Source: Streptomyces sp. NBC_00448 (GTDB lineage Bacteria > Actinomycetota > Actinomycetes > Streptomycetales > Streptomycetaceae). From it: 64,000 nt of DNA. The notes under the pieces were generated by a model, which saw only the letters and a list, made by a program, of their open reading frames with translations, was not told the origin of the DNA and ran no database searches. Every line of letters begins with the position of its first letter. The first letter of the stretch is position 1. Below are positions 52,132 to 60,344 of this stretch, in pieces. Location of the stretch: the NCBI RefSeq assembly GCF_036014115.1, contig NZ_CP107913.1:3413001-3477000 (forward strand). The letters are read 5' to 3'. The translations under genes were made by a program, and so were the position numbers.

Positions 52132-54354
52132 CTATTTTGCGCCCAGATCAAGCCGATGGTCGAGAGCGGTGAAGCGGCGACCCGCAGAGACCGTGCGCAC
52201 CGCCTGCCCGATCGCACGACGGGAGCCCACCAGCACGACCAGGCGTTTCGCCCGGGTGACGGCGGTGTAAAGCAGGTTGCGCTGGAGCATCATCCAGGCG
52301 CCGGTAGTGACGGGGATCACTACCGCCGGATACTCGCTGCCCTGCGAACGGTGGATCGTGACCGCGTAGGCATGCGTCAACTCGTCCAGCTCGTCGAAGT
52401 CGTAGCCGATCTCTTCGTCCTCGTCGGTCCGCACCGTCAGTCGCTGCTCGACCACGTCGAGGCTGGTGACGACCCCCACGGTGCCGTTGAAAACGCCGTT
52501 GGCGCCCTTGTCGTAGTTGTTTCTGATCTGGGTGACCTTGTCACCGACCCGGAAGGTACGCCCGCCGAACCGGCGCTCGGCCACATCAGGGCGGGCCGGC
52601 GTGACGGCCTGCTGGAGCAGTCCGTTGAGCACGCCCGCGCCGGCCGGGCCGCGGTGCATGGGGGTGAGCACCTGGACGTCGCGGCGCGGGTCGAGACCGA
52701 ACCTGGCCGGAATTCGCCGGGCCACCACGTCCACTGTCAGCCTGGCCGCCTCCTCCGAGTCCTCTTCGGCGAAGAGGAAGAAATCGGCCAGCCCCTGGGT
52801 GACCGGTGGCACCCCCGAGTTGATCCGGTGCGCGTTCGTCACCACACCGGACTGCTGGGCCTGGCGGAAGATACGGGTGAGCCGCACCGCAGGGACCGGC
52901 CCGCCCGGTGTCAGCAGATCCCGCAGCACCTCCCCCGCACCCACGCTCGGCAACTGGTCCACATCGCCGACGAACAGCAGGTGTGCCCCCGGGGGAACCG
53001 CCTTCACCAGCTTGTTCGCCAACAGCAGGTCCAGCATCGACGCCTCGTCGACCACCACCAGGTCCGCGTCGAGCGGCCGGTCGCGGTCGTAGGCCGCGTC
53101 GCCGCCCGGCTTGAGTTCCAGCAGGCGGTGCACGGTCGACGCGGCGGCTCCGGTCAGCTCGGCGAGCCGCTTGGCAGCCCGGCCGGTGGGCGCGGCAAGC
53201 ACCACCTTGGCCTTCTTGGCCGTGGCGAGGGCGACCACGGAGCGCACCGTGAACGACTTGCCGCAGCCCGGACCGCCGGTGAGCACCGCCACTTTCTGCG
53301 TGAGCGCCAGCCGCACCGCTTCCTGCTGCTCGGGGGCGAGGTCCGCGCCGGTCTTGTCAGCGAGCCAGGCCAGCGCCTTGTCCCAGGCCACGTCCTGGAA
53401 GGCCGGCATACGGTCCTCCGGGCCGCGCAGCAGCCGCAGCACCTGGGCGGCGAGCGCTATCTCCGCGCGATGGAACGGCACCAGGTACACCGCTTTGATC
53501 GGTTCGCCGTCGCCGTCGGGCGACGGCACGCGCTCACGCACCACCCCCTCCTCGTCGGCCAACTCCCCCAGGCACTCGATCACCAAGCCGATGTCCACCT
53601 GGAGCAGCTTCACCGCATCGGCTATCAGCCGCTCCTCGGGCAGGAAGCAGTTGCCGCCGTCGGTGGCCTGCGAAAGGGCGTACTGAAGACCGGCCTTGAT
53701 CCGCTCAGGGCTGTCGTGCGGGATGCCCACCGCCTGGGCGAGCCGGTCCGCGGTCAGGAACCCGATGCCCCACACCTCGGAGGCAAGACGATACGGCTGG
53801 TTCTTCACCACGGAGATCGAGGCGTCGCCGTAACTCTTGTAGATCCGCACGGCGATCGACGTGGACACCCCCACGCCCTGGAGGAACACCATCACCTCCT
53901 TGATCGCCTTCTGTTCCTCCCACGCGACGGCGATCAACTTCGTCCGCTTCGGCCCGAGTCCCGGCACCTCGACCAGGCGGGTGGCCTCGGTCTCGATGAC
54001 CTCCAGGGTGTCGGTACCGAAGTGATCCACGATGCGCTCGGCGATGCGCGGCCCGATCCCCTTGATCAGCCCCGAGCCGAGGTAGCGGCGGATGCCCTGG
54101 ATCGTGGCCGGCAGGACCGTCGTGTAGTTCTCCACGGTGAACTGCTTGCCGTACTGCGGGTGGGAGCCCCAACGGCCGTGCATCCGCAGGGACTCGCCGG
54201 GCTGTGCACCGAGCAGGGCACCGACCACCGTGAGGAGATCGCCGGCACCGCGGCCGGTGTCGACGCGCGCGACCGTGTAGCCGTTGTCCTCGTTGGCGTA
54301 CGTGATCCGCTCGAGGACGCCCTCCAGGACCGAAAAGTGCGGCGCCTCACCCAT
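52132..54354 (-). CDS. RecD2-like ATP-dependent DNA helicase (RecD/TraA family)
   Basis: 740 residues. N-terminal OB-like and helix-hairpin-helix region (GLIKGIGPRIAERIVDHFG, EVPGLGPKRTKLI) identifies the stand-alone RecD2 type, used without RecBC. Walker A GGPGCGKSFT about residue 360, Walker B VVVDEASMLD, and C-terminal motif TIHRSQGSEYPAVVIP of superfamily 1B helicases. Likely 5'-3' DNA unwinding in repair or fork restart. AGGGAG lies eight bases before the ATG. A perfect DnaA box lies 86 bp upstream. Confidence 0.9.
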   Translation of the reverse strand: MGEAPHFSVLEGVLERITYANEDNGYTVARVDTGRGAGDLLTVVGALLGAQPGESLRMHGRWGSHPQYGKQFTVENYTTVLPATIQGIRRYLGSGLIKGIGPRIAERIVDHFGTDTLEVIETEATRLVEVPGLGPKRTKLIAVAWEEQKAIKEVMVFLQGVGVSTSIAVRIYKSYGDASISVVKNQPYRLASEVWGIGFLTADRLAQAVGIPHDSPERIKAGLQYALSQATDGGNCFLPEERLIADAVKLLQVDIGLVIECLGELADEEGVVRERVPSPDGDGEPIKAVYLVPFHRAEIALAAQVLRLLRGPEDRMPAFQDVAWDKALAWLADKTGADLAPEQQEAVRLALTQKVAVLTGGPGCGKSFTVRSVVALATAKKAKVVLAAPTGRAAKRLAELTGAAASTVHRLLELKPGGDAAYDRDRPLDADLVVVDEASMLDLLLANKLVKAVPPGAHLLFVGDVDQLPSVGAGEVLRDLLTPGGPVPAVRLTRIFRQAQQSGVVTNAHRINSGVPPVTQGLADFFLFAEEDSEEAARLTVDVVARRIPARFGLDPRRDVQVLTPMHRGPAGAGVLNGLLQQAVTPARPDVAERRFGGRTFRVGDKVTQIRNNYDKGANGVFNGTVGVVTSLDVVEQRLTVRTDEDEEIGYDFDELDELTHAYAVTIHRSQGSEYPAVVIPVTTGAWMMLQRNLLYTAVTRAKRLVVLVGSRRAIGQAVRTVSAGRRFTALDHRLDLGAK

Positions 54355-54439
54355 CTGCGGGCTCCCTTCGGGCCGGTCGGTGATCTGCTCCGAAGGTACT
54401 CGCAGTGACCGACACCGCGTCGTCGGTCACCCGTGCGGC

Positions 54440-54448
54440 TGTGGACAA
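54440..54448 (-). promoter_or_regulatory. DnaA box (TTGTCCACA) upstream of the RecD2-like gene
   Basis: TTGTCCACA, the preferred Streptomyces DnaA box, reads in the helicase direction and lies 86 bp before its start, beside a strong terminator of the upstream operon. Confidence 0.5.
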
Positions 54449-54474
54449 CACCGACGGCAAGCAGGGACAAGCGG

Positions 54475-54504
54475 AGAGGGGCCCGGCCGAAGCCGGACCC
54501 CTCT
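54475..54504 (-). terminator. Strong hairpin terminator of the Gfo-DUF993-isomerase operon
   Basis: 13-bp stem with one mismatch and a CGAA tetraloop, formed by AGAGGGG-x-CCGGC (54475-54487) and GCCGG-x-CCCCTCT (54492-54504). A second hairpin GGGCTCCT/AGGAGCCC (54549-54576) lies nearer the stop at 54645. Either could stop transcription. Confidence 0.65.
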
Positions 54505-54644
54505 TCCCTCCCCCTGTACTCCCGAAGCCCCCCTCGGGCGTACCAGCCGGGCTCCTTGAACCCCCTCCAGGAGCCCCGATGCCATGTACGACACGCCAGG
54601 TGGAGGAAGGGTTGTACCGCGGTCGACAAAATTCCAAGATCTTC

Positions 54645-55496
54645 TCAGAGCACGTGCTGCCGGTACCTTTCCGCGACCTCCGCAAGCACCTCCGTGCCCT
54701 TCCTGGCCCACAACGCGGGGTTGAAGATCTCCACCTCCACCTGTCCCCGGTACCCGGCCTCGTCGACTCGCGCGCGGAATCCCCGCAGATCGACACAGCC
54801 GTCACCGAGCTGTCCGCGCCCGAGCAACACCCCTTCCGGCAGCGGCGTCACCCAGTCCGCGACCTGGAAGCACGCGATCCGGCCGCCCGCACCGGCCCGG
54901 GCGATCCCCGCCTCCGCACGGTCGTCCCACCACAGGTGGTAGGTGTCCACCACGACGCCGACGTGTTCGGGCGCGAAACGCTCCGCGATGTCCAGGGCCT
55001 GGCCCAGGGTCGAGACCACGCAGCGATCCGAGGCGAACATCGGGTGCAAGGGCTCGATCGCCAGCCGCACACCACGTTCCGCCGCGTACGGCACGAGCGC
55101 GCCGATCACGTCCGCGACCCGCTCCCTGGCGGCGGCGATGTCGCGATCGCCCTCGGGCAGACCTCCGGAGACCAGCACCAGGGTGCCGGTGCCGAGCACG
55201 GCTGCCTCGTCGATCGCCGCACGGTTGTCGTCCAGCGCCTCGGCCCGCCGTGCCGGGTCGGACGCACTGAAGAAGCCGCCGCGGCACAGCGAGGTGACGT
55301 TGATCCCGTGGTCGCTCATCAGCGCGGCCGCGTCCCGCACGCCGTACTCCTGGACCGGAGCGCGCCACAGCCCGACCGACGTGATGCCGAGAGCCGCACA
55401 GCCCTCGGCGAGTTCGGGCAGTGACCACTGCTTGAGGGTCTCCTGGTTGATGCTGAGGCGCTCAAGGCCCTGTGCGGCGGCCTGGGTCTCGGTCAT
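54645..55496 (-). CDS. Sugar phosphate isomerase/epimerase, xylose-isomerase-like TIM barrel
   Basis: 283 residues. Metal ligands seen as Glu in LAIEPLHPM, Asp/His in VVVDTYHLWW, His/Asp around CFQVADW and Glu in VEVEIFNP. Third gene of an operon whose first members are a Gfo/Idh/MocA dehydrogenase and a DUF993 protein; such sets oxidise and rearrange sugars or inositol-like polyols. The ATG at 55496 overlaps the DUF993 stop by four bases. Ends before two terminator hairpins. Confidence 0.85.
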   Translation of the reverse strand: MTETQAAAQGLERLSINQETLKQWSLPELAEGCAALGITSVGLWRAPVQEYGVRDAAALMSDHGINVTSLCRGGFFSASDPARRAEALDDNRAAIDEAAVLGTGTLVLVSGGLPEGDRDIAAARERVADVIGALVPYAAERGVRLAIEPLHPMFASDRCVVSTLGQALDIAERFAPEHVGVVVDTYHLWWDDRAEAGIARAGAGGRIACFQVADWVTPLPEGVLLGRGQLGDGCVDLRGFRARVDEAGYRGQVEVEIFNPALWARKGTEVLAEVAERYRQHVL

Positions 55497-56656
55497 GCGT
55501 CCACTCCGTATACGGCCAACAGCCCGCGCATCCGGGCTTCGGCGAGTGCGGGGTCGGGGAACAGCCCGACCCGGTCGGCGAGTTCGTACGCCCGCGCGAG
55601 GTGCGGGAGGGAGCGTGCGGACTGGAGGCCGCCGACCATGGTGAAGTGCTCCTGGTGCCCCGCCAGCCAGGCGAGCAGGACCACACCGGTCTTGTAGAAG
55701 CGGGTGGGCGCCTCGAAGAGGTGCCGCGACAGGCCGACGGTCGGGTCCAGCAGCCCGCGGAACCCGGCCGCGTCCCCCGTGTCCAGTGCGCTGACCGCGG
55801 CGGCAGCCAGCGGTGCGAGCGGGTCGAAGATGCCGAGCAGGGCGTGGCTGAAGCCCTCGTCGTCGCCCTCGATCAGCTCCGGGTAGTTGAAGTCGTCGCC
55901 GGTGTAGCAGCGCACTCCTTCCGGCAGGCGGCGGCGCAGCGCGACCTCGCGGTCCGCGTCGAGCAGCGAGATCTTGATGCCGTCGACCTTGTCCGGATGG
56001 GCGGTGATCACCTCCAGGAACGTCTCGGTCGCGGCGTCGAGGTCGTCGCTCCCCCAGTAGCCGGCGAGCGCGGGGTCGAACATCGGGCCGAGCCAGTGCA
56101 GGATCACCGGTTCCACGGACTGCCGCAGCAGGTGCCCGTAGACCTCCAGGTAGTCGTCCGGCCCCTTGGCGACGGCGGCCAGGGCGCGCGAGGCCATGAG
56201 GATGGCCTGCGAGCCGGCCGCTTCCACCACCGCCAGCTGCTCCTCGTAGGCAGCCGTGACCTCGGCCAGGGTCACCTCGGAGGCGGCAGGACCGGCGAGT
56301 TGGTCGGTGCCGACACCGCAGGCGATCCGGCCGCCCACCCCACGCGCCTCGGCGGACGATCGGCGGATCAGCTCCGCCGCGACCGGCCAGTCCAGGCCCA
56401 TCCCGCGCTGTGCGGTATCCATCGCCTCGGCCACCCCGAGCCCATGGCTCCACAGGTGGCGGCGGAACGCGAGGGTCGCGTCCCAGTCGACGGCCGCGGG
56501 TGCGTCGGCGGCGGTGCGCAGCGGGTCGGCGACGACATGGGCCGCCGAGTACACCACCCTGCTGCGCAGCGGCAGGCCGGCGGAGTGGACGACCGACCCC
56601 GTCCTGGGCTGGTAGGCGCGTGGTTCACCCGACACGTCGGGCAGCAGGATGGTCAC
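55493..56656 (-). CDS. DUF993 family protein (dihydrodipicolinate synthase/aldolase-like TIM barrel)
   Basis: 387 residues. TIM-barrel features of the DapA superfamily: VDGIKISLLDADREV supplies a lysine in the position of the Schiff-base lysine, and GVRCYTGDDFNYPELI resembles the barrel's strand after it. Probably cleaves a keto-acid or oxidised sugar made by the neighbouring dehydrogenase. GTG at 56656 overlaps the dehydrogenase stop (GTGA); the longer frame to 56761 is inside that gene and rejected. Exact reaction unknown. Confidence 0.8.
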   Translation of the reverse strand: MTILLPDVSGEPRAYQPRTGSVVHSAGLPLRSRVVYSAAHVVADPLRTAADAPAAVDWDATLAFRRHLWSHGLGVAEAMDTAQRGMGLDWPVAAELIRRSSAEARGVGGRIACGVGTDQLAGPAASEVTLAEVTAAYEEQLAVVEAAGSQAILMASRALAAVAKGPDDYLEVYGHLLRQSVEPVILHWLGPMFDPALAGYWGSDDLDAATETFLEVITAHPDKVDGIKISLLDADREVALRRRLPEGVRCYTGDDFNYPELIEGDDEGFSHALLGIFDPLAPLAAAAVSALDTGDAAGFRGLLDPTVGLSRHLFEAPTRFYKTGVVLLAWLAGHQEHFTMVGGLQSARSLPHLARAYELADRVGLFPDPALAEARMRGLLAVYGVDA

Positions 56657-57804
56657 AGCGACAGCTCCGGGACCTCGAAGCGGCGTCCTTCCGCGGAGGA
56701 CTTCAGGCCGAGTTCGGCGAGTTGCACGCCTCGGGCGCCGGCCAGCAGGTCCCACCGCCACGGCTCGTCAAGCACCACGTGGCGCAGGAAGAGCTCCCAC
56801 TGGGCCTTGAAGCCGTTGTCGAAGTCGGCGTTGTCGGGCACTTCCTGCCACTGGTCGCGGAAGGACTCCGTGGCGGGCAGGTCGGGGTTCCAGACCGGCT
56901 TGGGGGTGGCCGAGCGGTGCTGGGCGCGGCAGTTGCGCAGACCTGCGACGGCGGAGCCATGGGTGCCGTCCACCTGGAACTCGACGAGTTCGTCCCGGTT
57001 GACCCGCACCGCCCAGGAGGAGTTGATCTGCGCGATCGCACCGCCCTCCAGCTCGAAGACGCCGTAGGCGGCGTCGTCCGCGGTGGCGTCGTAGGGCTTG
57101 CCCTGCTCGTCCCAGCGCTGCGGGATGTGCGTGGTGGCGAGCGCCTGCACACTGCGCACCCGGCCGAACAACTCGTGCAGCACGTAGTCCCAGTGCGGGA
57201 ACATGTCCGCCACGATGCCGCCGCCGTCCTCGGTGCGGTAGTTCCACGACGGACGCTGTGCGCTCTGCCAGTCGCCCTCGAAGACCCAGTAGCCGAACTC
57301 ACCGCGGACGGAGAGGATCTGGCCGAAGAAGCCGCCCTCGACCAGGCGTCGGAGCTTGCGCAGGCCGGGCAGGAAGAGCTTGTCCTGCACCACTCCGTGC
57401 TTGACGCCGGCCTCGTTGGCGAGCCTGGCGAGTTCAAGGGCCCCCGCCAGCGTGGTGCTGGTCGGCTTTTCGCAGTAGATGTGTTTGCCCGCCGCGATGG
57501 CCTGCTTGACGGCCTCCTCACGGGCGGAGGTCACCTGCGCGTCGAAGTAGATCTCGACCGAGGGGTCGGTGAGCACGGCGTCGAGGTCGGTGGTCCAGTG
57601 CTCGATGCCGTGCTGCTCGGCGATCGCGCGCAGTGCGTGCTCTCGGCGGCCGACCAGGATCGGCTCAGGCCACAGAACGGTGCCGTCGCCGAGGTCGAGG
57701 CCGCCCTGCTCGCGCAGACTGAGGATGGATCGGACCAGGTGCTGCCGATAGCCCATGCGTCCGGTGACGCCGTTCATGGCGATCCGCACGGTCTTGCGTG
57801 TCAT
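56653..57804 (-). CDS. Gfo/Idh/MocA family oxidoreductase
   Basis: 383 residues. N-terminal Rossmann fold (RIAMNGVTGRMGYRQH) with the dinucleotide loop, the conserved EKP in HIYCEKPTS, and a C-terminal beta-sheet substrate domain. The long insertion after strand 1 (about 25 residues) is typical of the DUF993-linked subgroup. First gene of the operon, GGAGAGG before the ATG, with a LacI-type operator sequence 67 bases upstream. Probably oxidises a sugar or polyol as the first step. Confidence 0.87.
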   Translation of the reverse strand: MTRKTVRIAMNGVTGRMGYRQHLVRSILSLREQGGLDLGDGTVLWPEPILVGRREHALRAIAEQHGIEHWTTDLDAVLTDPSVEIYFDAQVTSAREEAVKQAIAAGKHIYCEKPTSTTLAGALELARLANEAGVKHGVVQDKLFLPGLRKLRRLVEGGFFGQILSVRGEFGYWVFEGDWQSAQRPSWNYRTEDGGGIVADMFPHWDYVLHELFGRVRSVQALATTHIPQRWDEQGKPYDATADDAAYGVFELEGGAIAQINSSWAVRVNRDELVEFQVDGTHGSAVAGLRNCRAQHRSATPKPVWNPDLPATESFRDQWQEVPDNADFDNGFKAQWELFLRHVVLDEPWRWDLLAGARGVQLAELGLKSSAEGRRFEVPELSL

Positions 57805-57870
57805 GGGGGCCTCTCCTGAGCGGTTGGGGGTGGGGCGCGAAGGCCGGCTGTGAGGTGCTCACGTATAGCA

Positions 57871-57878
57871 AGCGCTTT
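57871..57878. promoter_or_regulatory. LacI-type operator half of a pair, near the Gfo gene
   Basis: AAGCGCTT core (57871-57878) within G-C-AAGCGCTT-T-C; same core as the site 69 bp away. AAGCGCTT-type CG-centred palindromes are common for LacI-family sugar regulators. Confidence 0.65.
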
Positions 57879-57939
57879 CTTCCGCGTCACGCTAGCTTGC
57901 AAGGGTGGCGATGGACAACCCTCTCCCGGATGCGAATGT

Positions 57940-57947
57940 AAGCGCTT
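57940..57947. promoter_or_regulatory. LacI-type operator half of a pair, near the lacI-family gene
   Basis: AAGCGCTT (57940-57947) within G-T-AAGCGCTT-G-C. Two identical cores 69 bp centre to centre in the divergent region suggest joint control of both genes, perhaps by looping. Confidence 0.65.
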
Positions 57948-58091
57948 GCTGGCATGGTGGACCATTCGAGGACGGTGCCGCTGCCGCGCGCGCCATCGAG
58001 GTGAGAGCATGTGCCGCGGTGGTCGGCGGCCGTACGACGCCGGTCCGGGTGGTCACGATCCCGGCCGCCGCACAAGGAGGTCAGGACCGAT

Positions 58092-59189
58092 ATGGCAGTG
58101 ACACTGGCCGACGTCGCGGCGCGCGCGGGAGTGTCGTCGGCGACCGTCTCCCGGGTGCTCAACGGAAACTACCCTGTGGCCGGCAGCACCCGGGAACGGG
58201 TGCGGCGGGCCGTGGCGGAGCTGGACTACGTCGTCAACGGGCAGGCGAGGGCACTCGCGGCGGCCAGCTCCGATCTCGTCGGCGTCCTCGTCAACGACGT
58301 GGCAGACCCCTTCTTCGGCCTGATCGCCAGCGCCCTGCAGCGCGAGATCGCCGCCGGTCCCGGCAACCCTCCGAGCGGCGGCAAGCTCGCGGTCGTCTGC
58401 AACACCGGTGGATCGCCCGAGTCCGAACTCACCTATCTCACCCTGCTCGAGCGCCAGCGCGCCGCCGGCGTGGTGCTGACCGGCGGCGCGGTCGAGGATG
58501 AGCGACACACCGCCGCGGTGGCCACCCGGCTGGCCCGGCTGGCGTCTTCCGGCACCCGGATCGTTCTGTGCGGTCGCCCCCCGCTGCCCGAAACCGCGCC
58601 GGGCATCATGACCATCGCCTTCGACAACCGCGGCGGGGCGCGGCGACTGACCGAGCACCTGCTGTCACTGGGGCACCGCCGGATCGGCTGCGTCGCCGGC
58701 CCGGTCGAGCGCAGCACGACACGGCACCGGCTCGAAGGCCACCGCGCGGCGCTCGCCGCTTACGGGCTCGCGTCGCAGACCTGGAACGGGGAAGACCCCG
58801 GCGAGATCCCGGGCCAACCCGTCGTACACGGCGGATACGACCGCTCCTCCGGTTACGACGGCGCGCTGGAGCTCCTGCGCAAGGACCCCACGGTGACCGC
58901 GATCGTGGCCGCCAACGACACGGCGGCGCTCGGGGTGTGCGCCGCCCTGCGCGAGCGCGGGCTGAGCGTCCCCGGCGACATTTCGGTGGCGGGTTTCGAC
59001 GACCTGCCGTTCTCTGCGGACGCCTCGCCGGCGCTGACCACGGTCCGCATCCCGCTCCATGAGGCCGGCGCGCGGGCCGGCCGGCTGGTACTGGGGCGGT
59101 CGGCCCCGCCGCCCGGCTCGGTGGCCACCGTGACCACCGAGCTGATGGTCCGCAGCTCCACCGCGCCGCCGGCGGGCACCGCTCGCTGA
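58092..59189 (+). CDS. LacI-family transcriptional regulator
   Basis: 365 residues. N-terminal HTH (VTLADVAARAGVSSATVSRVLNG) and hinge, then a periplasmic-binding-like sensor (VGVLVNDVADPFFG, GIMTIAFDNRGGARRLTEHLL, DISVAGFDDLPF). Divergent from the Gfo-DUF993-isomerase operon, with two palindromic operator cores between, so it most likely represses that operon and itself until the sugar ligand appears. The ATG at 58092 follows AAGGAGG; the frame extension to 58011 has no such site. Confidence 0.9.
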   Translation: MAVTLADVAARAGVSSATVSRVLNGNYPVAGSTRERVRRAVAELDYVVNGQARALAAASSDLVGVLVNDVADPFFGLIASALQREIAAGPGNPPSGGKLAVVCNTGGSPESELTYLTLLERQRAAGVVLTGGAVEDERHTAAVATRLARLASSGTRIVLCGRPPLPETAPGIMTIAFDNRGGARRLTEHLLSLGHRRIGCVAGPVERSTTRHRLEGHRAALAAYGLASQTWNGEDPGEIPGQPVVHGGYDRSSGYDGALELLRKDPTVTAIVAANDTAALGVCAALRERGLSVPGDISVAGFDDLPFSADASPALTTVRIPLHEAGARAGRLVLGRSAPPPGSVATVTTELMVRSSTAPPAGTAR

Positions 59190-59192
59190 AAG

Positions 59193-59201
59193 TTATCCAC
59201 A
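59193..59201 (+). promoter_or_regulatory. DnaA-box sequence after the lacI-family gene
   Basis: TTATCCACA in the context AAGTTATCCACAG, which is the same 13-mer found upstream of ssbB. Four bases after the lacI stop and 85 bp before the MarR-GNAT start. Confidence 0.4.
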
Positions 59202-59243
59202 GGCTGGAAAAAGGGACTTCCGCACAGCCTCGGCACGGACATA

Positions 59244-59262
59244 CCTTTGACTCAGGCAAAGG
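59244..59262. promoter_or_regulatory. 19-bp near-perfect palindrome, probable MarR operator
   Basis: CCTTTGACTCAGGCAAAGG has eight of nine symmetric pairs, centred at 59253, 24 bp before the MarR-GNAT start. The TTGACT inside it could be a -35 element. Size and symmetry suit a MarR dimer. Confidence 0.6.
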
Positions 59263-59285
59263 AATTAAGGAAGGCCGAGGTCGTC

Positions 59286-60206
59286 ATGGCAGTTCAGGAG
59301 ATCCGCGAGTTCAACCGCTTCTACACCAACCTCATCGGCGCGCTTGACTACAGCCGCCACCTGCACACACCGTTCACGCTCACCGAGGCTCGCGTGCTGT
59401 ACGAACTCGCGCACGCGCGGCGCACCGACGCCGCTGACCTGCGGATGGAGTTGTCGCTCGACGCGGGCCATCTCAGCCGGATGCTGTCGAAGTTCGAGGA
59501 GCGGCAGCTCGTCACCCGCAGGCCCTCCGAGCAGGACGCGAGAAGGCAGCGGATAGAGCTGACCGCGCGGGGGAAGGAAGCGGCCTCGCTGCTGGAGGAG
59601 CGCTCCCAGGAGGCCGTGGGCTCCCTGGTCGGCCGGATAGCTCCGGAGGACCGGCCACGGCTGACCGATGCGATGAGCACGGTCCGCGAGATCCTGCACG
59701 ACGACCACCGGATCACCACCGGCCCGCGCGTGACCCTTCGCGGGCCCCGCCCAGGCGATCTTGGGTGGGCGATCGAGCGCAACGCCGCGGTGTACGCGAC
59801 GGAGTACGGCTGGGACGAGGACTACGAAACCCTCGTCGCGCGCATCGTCGCGGACTACGCATCGGACCATGATCCGCAGCGCGAGGCGATGTGGGTGGCC
59901 GAACTCGACGGCGACCGGGCGGGATGCGTGTTCTGCATGCGGGACGACGCGCCCGATACCGCGCGGCTGCGACTGCTGCTGGTCGATCCGGCAGCCCGCG
60001 GCCACGGGATAGGTGGGCGGTTGGTGGACACGTGCATCGCCTTCGCCCGCCAGGCCGCCTACACCGAACTCGTCCTGTGGACCAATGACGTGCTGGCCGG
60101 CGCCCGAAGGATCTACGAGCGGGCCGGGTTCGAACTGGTCGCACAGAAACCGCACCACAGCTTCGGCCGGGAGCTGATGGGCCAGGACTGGCGTCTGTCC
60201 CTGTAG
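59286..60206 (+). CDS. MarR-GNAT fusion: winged-helix regulator with acetyltransferase domain
   Basis: 306 residues. The first 145 form a MarR winged helix (DAADLRMELSLDAGHLSRMLSKFEERQLVTR region, wing EQDARRQRIELT); the rest is a GNAT fold with acetyl-CoA loop PAARGHGIGGRLV and the C-terminal RIYERAGFELV. Such fusions may acetylate a small ligand that they also sense. The ATG at 59286 follows AGGCCGAGG, giving MAVQEIREF; a TTG at 59247 inside the palindrome is unlikely. Own palindromic operator upstream suggests autoregulation. Confidence 0.87.
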   Translation: MAVQEIREFNRFYTNLIGALDYSRHLHTPFTLTEARVLYELAHARRTDAADLRMELSLDAGHLSRMLSKFEERQLVTRRPSEQDARRQRIELTARGKEAASLLEERSQEAVGSLVGRIAPEDRPRLTDAMSTVREILHDDHRITTGPRVTLRGPRPGDLGWAIERNAAVYATEYGWDEDYETLVARIVADYASDHDPQREAMWVAELDGDRAGCVFCMRDDAPDTARLRLLLVDPAARGHGIGGRLVDTCIAFARQAAYTELVLWTNDVLAGARRIYERAGFELVAQKPHHSFGRELMGQDWRLSL

Positions 60207-60308
60207 CCGAATCCGGAAGCCGCTCCGAAGCCGAAGCCACAGCCGAAAGGAGGTCGTATCAGGCATGATGCGCAGGCGGTACGGCGGCTCAGGGATACCT
60301 GACCCCGG

Positions 60309-60337
60309 TTGACCGCGGGCGGGCCCGTGCCTAGTGT
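60309..60337 (+). promoter_or_regulatory. Promoter giving a probable leaderless transcript
   Basis: TTGACC (60309-60314), exactly 17 bp, then TAGTGT (60332-60337). Transcription would start about seven bases later, at or next to the ATG at 60345, and there is no Shine-Dalgarno. Leaderless mRNAs are frequent in Streptomyces. Confidence 0.65.
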
Positions 60338-60344
60338 CCGGCGA

